NCBI GenBank assembly: GCA_036417435.1
Contig: CM070909.1
Coordinates: forward strand, 13,114,597-13,178,596
Direction: 5' to 3'
Length of the DNA: 64,000 bases
Origin: Inia geoffrensis
Lineage: Eukaryota; Chordata; Mammalia; Artiodactyla; Iniidae
Position 1 is the stretch's first letter. Each line of letters starts with the position of its first letter. This document shows, one piece after another, positions 48,501 through 64,000 of this stretch. The notes under the pieces were generated by a model. It searched no databases, was not told where the DNA came from, and was given only the letters and a program-made list of their open reading frames with translations. The position numbers and the translations under genes are program-made.

Positions 48501-50001
48501 GGTTGCCATGGTTGCCGTGGTGGTGATGTCCCGCGGCCGGCGCCGCCGCCTTGCCGTTGCCGAAAGCGCTCTCGCCCGCCGGCATCTCAAACATGTGCGC
48601 GTAGGGACTGCCGTCCAGGAAGCGGCCCTTGTCTTTCAGGCTCACGCTGCGCGGGGCCAGGGCGGCCTCCTCCTTCTGCAGGTCCACGAAGGTGTCGTAG
48701 GAGTGCTGGCGCCGCAGCTTGTTCCGGGTCTTCTTCTGCGCCTTGGAGTTGGTCGGGCTCTGGGGGTACTTGGCGGCGGGTGCGCTGGACGTCACGGCCA
48801 CCGGGGCAGCCGGCTGCTCCAGCTCCTGCAGGGAGCTGTCCTCGCTGATGTCGTACAGCTTGCCGGCCTTCTTGCACGCCTCGCAGCGGATGCACGCCTG
48901 CCGGCCCGAGTTCTGCCCGGCCACCGCGCTCGAGTAGTTGTGCAGCTTGGACGGGCAGCTGCGGCAGAAGTTGCCCCCGGAGCGCTCCTCCCAGTCCACG
49001 CCGGTCAGGTTCTTCTCCCAGGGGGCCGGGACCCCGCCGACTCCGCCGTGCTTGTCAGCCGGCCCGTGCTTGAGGTGCGACCGGTTGGTGCAGGGCCCTC
49101 CTCCGCCGACCGGGTCGCGCTTGAAGTCCTCGCCGCGCTCCTTGTAGATGTCTGTCAGGTCCACGTGCTCCCAGTGCGGCGAGGTCTCCTTGGTGCGGAA
49201 CTGGTCCAGGTAGAAGTCCCGCAGGCCCTCCTTGTCCCTGAAGTAGCGCTTGTGGTCGGGGGAGCGGGGCGGCCGGCGGCGGTAGGCCAGCTCGATCTCG
49301 TCGAACTCGCGGCGGGACTTGGCCGAGGCCGGCCTCTTCTTCAGGCTGTCCTTGTACTGCTGCTTCCGCCTCTTGGCCGCGTTGCCCTCGATGTTGCCGT
49401 AGGTGACCGTATGCGTGGAGATGTCCGACACGTCGGAGCGGATCAGGTCGTCGTGGCCGCCGTAGCGGTCGCTCTTGAACGAGAACTTGCCGTACAGGTC
49501 GCTGAGCTGGCTGTGCTTGGACGAGGGCAGGCCGATGTCCAGGGGCTTCTTGCCGAGGGACCTGGGCTGCGTGGTGAAGGGCGGGTTGTCGCAGTCGTAG
49601 AGCCCGTCGATGGAGCTGGTGCTGCCGATGCTGTGCGGCCGGTGGTGGGGGTCCTGGTACGCGTTGCTGTCCTTCAGCTGCAGGTTGCCGAAAGTCCTCT
49701 CCACCTCGCTGATGTAGTCGCTGAAGAGGTTCTCCTCGCAGGGCGGGTTGTTGTAGGATTTGCAGTCAGAGTGCGTGAAGCTGCGGCGGTGCTCGGAGAT
49801 GTCGTAGACGGACGACTCGCGGCGGATGAAGTCCAGGGCGCTCTGTGGGGAGCCGTTCACGCCGGACAGGTTGGCCATGTTCTTGGCCGTGCGGAGCAGA
49901 CGCAGGATGTTGGAGTGTGTGTTGTTCATGGTCGCGGTGGGGGAATTCATCACGGATTGGCGCTCCTCGATGGCCACCCCGTGGATGCAGCTGTAGATAC
50001 C
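48070..50001 (-). CDS. GRIN2B: GRIN2B last coding exon: GluN2B intracellular C-terminal tail
   Basis: The exon begins at 50001, after the acceptor CCCTCCAG, with codons GIYSCIHG, and ends with TGA at 48072-48070, giving 643 codons. If upstream exons have human length these are residues 867-1509; the human exon spans 867-1484. It encodes the cytoplasmic tail that anchors and traffics the receptor. Visible motifs are Cys871 of the first palmitoylation cluster, the second cysteine cluster (FCRSCPSKL and [10 protein letters not shown], about 48870-48975), the CaMKII site RRQHSYDTF with its serine codon at 48700-48702, the YEKL endocytic motif, and the PDZ ligand ESDV at 48084-48073. Oddities are a Gly17-Ser-Gly7-Ser3 insertion at 48498-48415, a shortened His run at 49653-49642, and many Ala, Gly and Pro replacements with extreme GC at third positions. 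The reading frame is intact, so the gene looks functional. A GTG at 49977 is an internal valine codon, not a start. Confidence 0.97.
48415..48498 (-). repeat. GRIN2B: Coding GGC triplet repeat (polyglycine expansion in GluN2B)
   Basis: On the plus strand this is (GCT)3 (GCC)7 GCT (GCC)17, 28 uninterrupted GCY triplets in register with the GRIN2B codons. Read on the minus strand it is Gly17-Ser-Gly7-Ser3, every glycine coded by GGC and every serine by AGC. It follows a His4 run and the short stretch GNHGNP, and precedes YMLSKSLYP. In the human protein as I recall it, His4 is followed only by NNPGGG before YMLSK, so the repeat adds about 25-28 residues. Predicted residue positions are 1368-1395. 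The single AGC codons look like interruptions or ancestral serines. A pure tract of this kind is expected to vary in length between individuals. Confidence 0.93.
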
Positions 50002-53019
<3,018 letters not shown>

Positions 53020-53234
53020 TTATTAAATACCGTCATGTAGTAACTTATCAATGTATTCAGGGATTCAGTGAAAGCATAATGTGGATACCACCGGTGACAC
53101 AAAGATAGGAGACATTACCTCTGTGCCCCATTACCTACCCAGTGTGAACTGGTATATAAACAATCAGTATGACAAGCTATATGCAGGTCACAAGAGCTGC
53201 TTGAATTAGTGAGAGTAATTTTGCAGATGGGTGG

Positions 53235-53500
53235 CCAGTGGGTTTTCATGAGGAATGTAGGACTTGGAGGTGGGCATGGTGAATTTTAATTTATATTGCA
53301 CCAAAAGGCACTCCAGGCAGCAGAAATAGCATGATCAAGGGGAGGAGGGCAGAATATCCCAAGGCGTACTTGGGAAAGGCAGGCAGAACGAGTCAAACAG
53401 AGTAATAGTAGGCAAAGGAAGCTGAATACAAAAGGCTGATGCAAGATCGCCGAGGGCCTGAGTATCAGACTAAAGCACTTTGAATTTTTTCTTGCTGTTG
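53235..53500 (-). mobile_element. L2 LINE fragment
   Basis: GGCACTCCAGGCAGCAGAAATAG, GCAGGCAGAACGAGTCAAAC and CTAAAGCACTTTGAATTTT resemble reverse L2. It lies in the intron before the M4 exon. Confidence 0.55.
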
Positions 53501-54829
53501 TTGTAGACAGTGAGGAACAACATAACCGAACAAGCGATTCAGAAAACTGCTCTCAAAAAATGTGCAAAGCAGATTGGGTCGGGGGGAGGAGAGACAGAGA
53601 CGTATCGGCAGAGAGACTGATCGATTCCCTAGAGGTCCTCAGGCTTCCTGATCTCTTGCTGAAAATATAAATATTCACAGTAAAAGGGAGAATGCAGTAA
53701 AATGACACCACCGAATTCGGACCTGCCTCCTTTTAACGCTGCTTAAGGAAGTTTTGATTAATTCAAGTCATGCCAGGTTACAATAACCGTGACTCACTTC
53801 AGTGGATACTAGGAATTAGAAAGGTGGAAATCGTAGACAAAAGGAAAATGACAGAAACCATACGCCCGAGAAGGCATCTAATTCCAGAGAGGCGAAAATC
53901 TGAAAATCTCATGAAGAAAATTGCCTGTTCCAATAGTTCCAGTTTGGTTCCAAATGTGAACCTTGTCTGAATAATCTGACCGAAGCCCTGGCAACTTCTG
54001 CAAATCGTCTCTACGGCTGCACTTCCTCGTGGATAGAGGCCCCGTTATTGCCTTTAAGTGACAGCTGCATTACAATGACAGAAACTCTTATACCAAAATG
54101 GCGTGTAACCCTCCCCCTAGAACCCCCCTCCTCTTTCCAATGTTAATCAAATCACTTTGTACTCATTTCTTGGATCAAAGTATGATCTTCTTAACTAGGG
54201 AACAACTGACTTCACCCAGAGTCTGACAATCTCCCTATGCTCTTCTGCCGCTTCTCGCGTCCCTAACAGCAAAGATTCTGCAGACAGAACTTAGGGAACC
54301 TCTTGGTTGATGGCCTGTGAGGCCAAGTAGAGTCAGGCTGCTCATCCGTAACTGGATTAGCTTCTGTGAGACGAACAGGAGGAGTAGGTGCTTTAGACAA
54401 TAAAGTGAGGAGGGACGCGGAAGGCGTGAGTGTAACGAAACAGGAGATGAGATTTCCTCAAGGCAAGCTGTCTGCTCAGTCTGCTGCGAGAATCACTCTG
54501 GGGGGTGAGTGCCTTCCGGTGTCTGCCTCTGAGGACCCTGGCCCTGCTTCCTACCTCTTCCAGAGGGAAAAGCAAGATGGGAGAGGGAAAGATGAGCCAG
54601 ACGGCCACGTGTGGATTTCTCTGCCCCTTCTCTGGGCCCAGAGAGAGCAGAGACCTTTCCGAAATTCCATCCACTGCTCTGGCCACGTGTGAGAAGACTG
54701 TTTGGGGAACTTCTGATCCCAGGCCCTCTTACTTTATCCCTGAGGGTTTGATCATACCCTGCAATCCTGAAACACACCTCCTTGACTGACTAATCCTCTC
54801 CCCCAGATTTCACCCTGGGTTGGAGTGTA

Positions 54830-57652
<2,823 letters not shown>

Positions 57653-58589
57653 TCAGAAAATGTGAAGAGATATTACGTTAGCATTAGTGGATTTATCATG
57701 GAAGGGACAAACAAAAGTTCACCAAATACATTAGCCCTCACTCAGGAGCAGCAGTTGCTATCTGAAAGTGAACTTCAATTCAACTCAATTTATTCCACAT
57801 TGTTGAGAGCTTTTTATCTGCCCACCCTTGACTTGAATCTGTAACACTTGTGTGCCGCATTTATGCACACTGCACAAAACCAGGGATGATGGAAATGTGC
57901 TATTAGCTTAACTGCAGTGGGCTGGTTACCTTTATTTCTGAAAATTGTGTGGAATCTGCTTCCAGGCCCCTTCATTACACTATCAAGGCTATAGGACCTT
58001 AGTGAGGTAAGCTACATCATACTCCTGAAAATCACTTGTTGGATAGCAAATATGTTTTGCTAAGAAGTTTTCTCTTGACCTTGCTTGATGCTTTAAAAGC
58101 CCATATTTATCCTACATGAGTTGTAGGATAAATTGTAAAAGCAAATGCAATTTTAATTATGTTCCCTCTCGTGTTTAAGAACTGAGTGTGGATTACCAGG
58201 GCTTAGCATCACAAAGTGAAATCTCTTGGATTTTCACCCCTATGACATCAGCTTTATTTCTGGCCATTGCCCTGCAATGAGTAAGTCTTTATGTTGCTTC
58301 CTGAACACACAATTCATTCACTGGAACCATCACAGCCTCATAGAGTCTGTTCCCTCAGCATGAGCTCACCTTTCTCCCCGGGCCACCTCGTGTCCTTCAC
58401 CTCAACATGCAACGCAAAGCAATTTCTTCAGGACACTTTCTATGAGCTCTTCCTTCCATCAAGTCTACCCAACAGTGACCCACCAGTACTCTGTGTTCTT
58501 GGTTTAGATCATAATTAATACTACTAATTCATTTACTTTCTAAATGAGCTGGCTAAGTTCTGAGAGCTAATCTCTGACATAGTCATGAA

Positions 58590-58815
58590 GCTCTAGATTG
58601 AGACAGATATGGACTGAAGAGCAGCTCTGCCACTTACTACTGTGTGATGTGGGGCAAGTAACGGGAGTTCTCTGTGCATCATTTCCTCATATGTAATAAG
58701 GAGACAATAATGTCTACTTTTCAAGATCACTGTGTGTTGTATTAGATGACACAATGTACAAGAAGTGCATGGCACAGCATCTTGCACACAGCAAGCGCTC
58801 AAAGAAGACCCCTTA
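58590..58815 (+). mobile_element. MIR SINE, nearly complete
   Basis: It shows CAGCTCTGCCACTTACTACTG, GATGTGGGGCAAGTAACG, CATGGCACAGCATCTTGC and CACAGCAAGCGCTCAAAG. Confidence 0.82.
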
Positions 58816-59384
58816 TATTATTTTTAATTCATGCCTATATTCTGCATTCCCTAGTAAACTTCATACTTTCTAAGTTTCTCATTCTATTAGAACAGCAATG
58901 ATCAGATGGAATGTGACCAGAGTGTGTCGTCATATGTGCTGTGCCTTGGTATAGGAAAGACAATCTAGATATTTGAAGTCCACCTGGTTTCAATACTCTA
59001 CCATTTACTGTGGAGATACGTTTGAAAATCTAACTCAGGAGTACTCTGAAGCTTTGGAGCTGTCTGGGCTTCAAGCCATTCTCCTCTCTCCCTCCCTTGA
59101 CCTGAGACACTCAAGAGCTTCTCAGAATATGGGGATTTCATGGACCACAAAATGTCACAGCACCAGGAACCATAAATGCCATCTTCATTGCTTAAAGTTG
59201 GCCATAGGTAAAAGTAAGGTCATGCAGTGGTGTTTGTTAGGTAATCTGAGACACATCAAAAGACCACTACTTTCTGACTTACCATGGTGCTTTTTGCCAT
59301 TAAGAGTTTCTGTTTAATTATTTTTAAACAGGTTGTGATTTTTAAGTGAAAAAAAAAAAAACACTACAAAAGAGTCAAAGAATT

Positions 59385-59515
59385 TTAGAGTTGGATGAGC
59401 CACTCAAGGTTAACTAGTCCAAACCTTTCATTTTACAAACGAAGACAGAGGCCCACAGAGGACAAGCAATTTGCTCAATGTCCCACAGTAGCAGTGATGG
59501 CTAACATTATCAGGA
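59385..59515 (-). mobile_element. MIR-like ancient SINE
   Basis: GGTTAACTAGTCCAAACC, TTCATTTTACAAACGAAG, CAGAGGCCCACAGAGGACAAG and GCTCAATGTCCCACAGTAGC read as an old SINE core in reverse. Confidence 0.5.
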
Positions 59516-59919
59516 ATCAGTTGGCTTAATTAATAGTATTCCTCATGGTCCCCAGCAGATAACAAGTTTAAAGTAAACAGGGATATGTTTTGTTGGAAGA
59601 GACTGAATGCTGTCCAGAGAACTGTCAATTATAACACTTCAGATGTTTGAAAAAAGGTATCCCCCAATCAAAAGTAGAGTAGATACCATGGCAGGCAGCA
59701 GTATAACCAGATAAGCTCCCTTTAATCAGTAATTCCCCACTTTGCTAGGACAATGACAACTGATGCTCACAGGGTCCAAATACTAGGGTCCAAAGTATTT
59801 TCTGAAACATCAATGAAAATTGAAATCATGTCCAGTACAATTCTGGTATAAATTTTTATGTTCTAGTTGTTTTGAAAATCGGCAATCCATGTAAGGTAGA
59901 TACAATAATGTTTTTTAAT

Positions 59920-60205
59920 TAAAATTTTTTTTACTTAAGCATAATTGATTTATAGTGTGTTAATTTCTGCTGTACAGCAAAGTGACTCAGTTATACAAAT
60001 ATATATTATTTTTCATATTCTTTTCCATTATGGTTTGGAACAGGCCATTGAATATAGGTCCCTGCGCTATACAGTAGGACCTTGTTGTTTATCCATTCTA
60101 TATATATAATAGTTTTCATCTGCTAATCCCAAACTCCCAATCCTTCCCCTGCCCCCCGCCTCTGCCTTCCCCTTGGCAGCCACAGATCTGTTCTCTATAG
60201 ATACA
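59920..60205 (-). mobile_element. L1 LINE 3' end (cetartiodactyl type)
   Basis: Reverse orientation of the same 3' end as at 50700: CTGCTGTACAGCAAAGTGACTC, CTATACAGTAGGACCTTGTTG and TCTGCTAATCCCAAACTCCC. Confidence 0.88.
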
Positions 60206-60384
60206 ACAATTTTTGATTAGCCAAATGGAATGCGATACCCAGGGTGCCTCACGTCCTGATGAAGCTAGATTATGGAAAGTTTCCATACTACCCTTAATTA
60301 ACTTTAATTTCTAAGTTATCTTTAGATTTCTAGATGGTGTTTTACAACTATATCTTTGAATACGTAAATACTAAAGAAATAATA

Positions 60385-60960
60385 AAGGACCTAGAATAGC
60401 CAAGATGACCTCGAAGAAGAACAAAGTTGAAAGGCTTATACCACCTGACTTCAGGACTTGTAAAGCTGTAGTAATCATTGACAGTGGGATATTAGCATAG
60501 AGACAGTAAAGAGATTATGGGAACAGAATGGAGTGCCCCCAACAGACCAACACGCGTATGGTGCAAAGGTGATTCAGGACAGATAGGACAGTCTTCAACC
60601 AGTGGTGTCAGAACAGCTAGCTATTCATATGCAAAAAAAACCTTCATTCCATAGCTCACAAGATATATAGAAAATAACACAAAGTAGATCATATATCTAA
60701 ATACAAATCCTAAAATTATAACATTTCCAGGAGAAAATATAGGAGAAAAGTTTGGTCACCCTAAGTTAGACAAAGGTTTCTTAGACATGACACCAAAGTA
60801 CAATCCACCACAAAAAAAAAAGATAAATTGGACTTTGTTAAAATTAAGAACTCTTTGAAAGACACCGCTAAAATCATGGAAAGACAAGCCACTGGCAAGA
60901 TAAAAATATTTGAAAACAATTTAAAGCTATTAAAGAACTGAAGGAATTAAATAAGAAGAT
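60385..60960 (+). mobile_element. L1 LINE ORF2 fragment
   Basis: AGAAGAACAAAGTTGAAAGGC, CACCTGACTTCAGGACTTGT and AGATAAATTGGACTTTGTTA correspond to the distal ORF2 region in sense. Stops and frameshifts interrupt it. Confidence 0.8.
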
Positions 60961-61039
60961 AGCAAGACTCTTGAGTAGTTAAAGCACCTTCCATCAGAAA
61001 ACAATCAGAGAAATCAGCCAACACTAGAAGAATGGAAGG

Positions 61040-61255
61040 CGTGGTCCTGTGGAAAGCATTGGTCTTGGAGGCAGATAATTTGGATTTGAATTCCAGATCT
61101 TTCTCTGACCAACTCCGTGACCATGGGCAAGTTATTTAAATTCATGGAGCCCCATTTTTCTGGAAGTATTATTTTTAATTAATATTGAGATAATATCCGG
61201 GATTACTTAACACAATATCTGGCACATGGTGGAGTCTCAAAACTATTAACTGCTT
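61040..61255 (+). mobile_element. MIR SINE
   Basis: It shows TTGGTCTTGGAGGCAGATAA, ACTCCGTGACCATGGGCAAG and ATATCTGGCACATGGTGGAG. Confidence 0.8.
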
Positions 61256-62754
61256 CCATGAGGATGATGTTCTAATATCTAAAATTGTCCTATGTTAGAT
61301 AATGTTCCCTAAGATGGAAAACTCTGTTCCCTAATTTGTTCCTTAAGCTCAGCCAGTCTGGGGACCAAAAGGGTGAGTGCGTCACCCCACAATTAGCCGA
61401 AGCGGAGGCAGAAGTGAGCCTGCCTTTTCCTGTGAAGATTCTTGTCCCAGCTTTGGTGAAATTTAAATAAAAACCTAGATTTTTTTTTAAAAACTGTCAT
61501 TGGAACTTGAATTTTACTAAAATTCATGGCCATGGAGAACTGTATTTTTAGTGAGGAAGAAGGAAAAAAAGAATCCTCCAAATACCACCTTCATGCTTCC
61601 AACAAATGCCCTGTAATAAAACTTACCCCAAGCTGTGAGGCATTATATGGCACTTATTTAACCTGAATGGCAATCTGTGCTCTCTGGGGTTTGGGGGAGG
61701 AGTAAAATTTAGTCCTGTCCAGCACTGGAAGTCTTAAAAATCCATAGAACAAGAAGGACTCTAAGAAACAAAATTTTAAAATATTAAAAAACCCAATACA
61801 CCAAGGAGAGCAGCATTGAATTTAAAGAGCTCAGTCTGATTTTCAAATAGGGAATTTTATATAGTATTCCTTATTAGTCGCCTTTGGCCATTATAGAGCT
61901 TCCTTGAACATGGAATCTTTTTCCAGAGCTACCCAGGTCGGGACTCTAAAAACATACAGAGGAAAATAAAAACGCAGAAAGGAAGGAACTTGGGGGATGG
62001 ATCCCATTTCACAGATGAGGAAACTGAAGCTCTGAAGAGACCAAGGAAGTCGTTCCAGGCCATGTGGTGAAATAGGAGGACCAGCTTATAGGGCTTGACC
62101 CCGAGCTGAGTCGTCCCACTGCGGCTCAAATACCAGCCCCCTGGCTCTACTGCTCACTGGGGAGTGAAGCCACGCACTGTGGAGCCACCCGGTGAGGGTA
62201 TCCTTCCCTTCCTGTCATATCAGATGCCAACACCTCCTTGGGATTCAACACAGGGTGTCCAGCCATCACTGCAAGCACACTCTCGCGCAAGGGCAAAACA
62301 GTGCCAGAATGTTAAGAGACCTGTAATCTCACTTGATCCTCCTGGAGAGCTGCCGGGAATCAGAATTCAGCACTCTGAGCTCCTGAGACCATCATCTCAG
62401 CCCCCCTCTTAATGACCTCAAAGTGAGTTAGTCTTGGCAGTCAGGCAAGGAGAGAGGTGCGGAGGCCAGGAGCAAAGGCCCTTTTCCCCACGCAGCGATG
62501 GTGGGATTAGGGGGCACTGGGGCTGCCCCTTCCCAACAGAGAGGCTCTCCCACAGCCTGCTGCAGAGGGAAAGGGAAAGGGGAAGGAGTCAAGGAAGTGG
62601 AGATCTGGGTCCATTTTGTTTATTTATTAAATAAATATATAAACCGATTTTACTACGTATAAGGCAGTACTAATTTATTAATAGCAGCTACTCATATTCA
62701 ACACCTATATATGTACTGGGAGCAACTCACGTTATCTCCTTTAATGATAATTAA

Positions 62755-64000
62755 GATGCATCCATTCATTCGACAAGTATATCCTGAGCATCTAATAGTG
62801 CAGAGGACTGTATTTATGAGGATACAAGAAGTTTACATACCAGAGAGTCAGAGGTGTAAACATTCATTCAATTTTTCATTCCTTTACTTTTTCATTCATT
62901 CATTTGTTCATTCATACAGACATTCAGCACCTATTTGTAGCAACTGTCACGATATTCTGGGTGCTGGGGATGCAATATGACAGGAGGGTAAGAACCTGCC
63001 TTCAAGGAGTTCACACTGTAAAGAAGTAGGGCAGATGATACGTTGTTTTTTTTCCTACTGTAATGGACTAATACAAAGCCACAGATTCTTTGCTAGTCCT
63101 TGTATAAGAGATGAAGTATGTTCCCTGTCCTTGATTCTGGCCTGGCCTTGTGACTTGCTTGACCAATAGAATGTGCAGAAGTGACATTCTGGGGCTTCTG
63201 AAGCTAGGTCATAAGAGCCTTGCAGTTTCCTCCTGGGCCTCTTGGAACCTGGCTCCGAGGGGAGCGGTCACCTCTGTAAGAAGTCCTAGGACCCTGTGGG
63301 TTCCACGCCGGAGCTGTCGTATCTAGGCACTTCAATCTGCAGGCCTGCCCGAGCCCAGCCTTCCAACCACTCCAGCGAGCGCACCAGGCAACCCCCCGCC
63401 CACATATCTGACCCACAAACTGGGGAAATAAAATGAAACGGCCCTTGCTTTAAGCCACCAAGTGCTGGGATAGGTTGCCGTGCAGCCATAGATAACGGGC
63501 ACACAGGTGATCTCAAATAGTGAAAACCAAGCACTGGGAAGAAATGGACACAGCTATGATACAGGATAAAGAGCGACTGGCCGGAGAATAAGTTTAGCCT
63601 GGCTGCCCTAAGAAGCCCCCTCTGAGAAAGGTGGCTTCTGAACAAAGCGCTGGACGATGAGGAGGAAGCAGGCTCGGGGGAAGGGCAGCGGGTGTGGATG
63701 GGGGACTGGGAGTGACATGCTGGGCGCCACGGAGCAGCCTGCCCGTGACAGTGGAGGCCAGAGCAAAGGGCGCTGTCCTGAACAGCCTTAAGGAGGCCAC
63801 AGAGCCGGGGCTAAGAGCTGAAGGGAGAGTTATCTAGTAGGACAAGAGGAGACAAGGAGTTTTTAGATAGACACAGCGGTCTGTGCAGATGCAGCGCCCT
63901 GGGAGAGACAGGGCATGACTGGAGATCACAGGCAGTTTGTCATTGCCGGAGCCTAACAGATATGGCTCTGGTAACTGGAGGGCAGCGGGGCTGAAGAGGC
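62755..64000 (-). mobile_element. L2 LINE split by an LTR
   Basis: The reverse 3' end (TCATACAGACATTCAGCACC, CTTCAAGGAGTTCACACTG) stops near 63050 and L2-like sequence resumes after about 63540 (GGCTGCCCTAAGAAGCCCC) to the window edge. A second L2 end-like piece stands at 62755-62850. Confidence 0.6.
63060..63510 (+). mobile_element. MaLR-type (MLT1-like) solo LTR
   Basis: It shows CTTGACCAATAGAATGTGCAG, AAGCTAGGTCATAAGAGCC, AACTGGGGAAATAAAATG and TTAAGCCACCAAGTGCTGGG in family order. It lies inside an older L2 copy. Only the LTR is present. Confidence 0.72.

Noticed and set aside
48180..48590. Minus-strand frame of 136 codons with polyalanine in another register.
   Set aside because: It is a frame-shifted reading of the same GGC repeat inside the GRIN2B exon. 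Repeat-associated translation in other frames cannot be judged from sequence.
49975..49977. GTG as a possible start of the 635-codon minus-strand frame.
   Set aside because: It encodes an internal valine. The frame extends upstream to the acceptor at 50002 and joins the previous exon in phase.

Overview
This is a mammalian genomic window, most likely from a whale or dolphin. Five SINEs of the tRNA-derived CHR type, typical of cetaceans and their closest relatives, lie between 4.9 and 25.1 kb. They occur together with L1, L2, MIR, MaLR and hAT relics common to placental mammals.

Only one gene can be supported: the 3' part of GRIN2B, encoding the GluN2B subunit of the NMDA-type glutamate receptor, on the minus strand. 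Four exons are readable with exact GT-AG junctions and agreeing phases: 57586-57426, 55631-55444, 52862-52624 and 50001-48070. They encode the second half of the glutamate-binding domain, the last membrane helix (M4) and the whole intracellular tail down to the PDZ ligand ESDV. In human numbering they start at Phe671. The exons upstream lie beyond position 64000.

Layout: 1 to about 26.2 kb is gene-free DNA downstream of GRIN2B, filled with L2, MIR, L1, LTR and CHR SINE copies, with a CpG-rich island near 15.6-16.7 kb. From 26.2 to 48.07 kb is the probable very long GRIN2B 3' untranslated region. It ends at an AATAAA signal (minus strand, 26231-26226) followed by a GT-rich microsatellite, and I see no CHR SINE in it. 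From 48.07 to 50.0 kb is the large GC-rich last exon. From 50.0 to 64 kb are introns and the three smaller exons.

The main discovery candidate is a GGC-coded polyglycine expansion in the GluN2B tail. A pure GCY triplet run at 48415-48498 encodes Gly17-Ser-Gly7-Ser3 where the human protein, as I recall it, has only Gly3. A histidine-rich run 380 codons earlier is shortened by three residues. The last exon therefore has 643 codons against 618 expected for human (+28 and -3). The same exon is so rich in GC at third positions that it contains no TTA, CTA or TCA codon, which explains a 682-codon antisense open frame. Other points of note are a microsatellite forming the whole polypyrimidine tract of one splice acceptor, an orphan CpG island with a perfect CRE, a SINE that lost its B box, and nested insertions that give relative ages.
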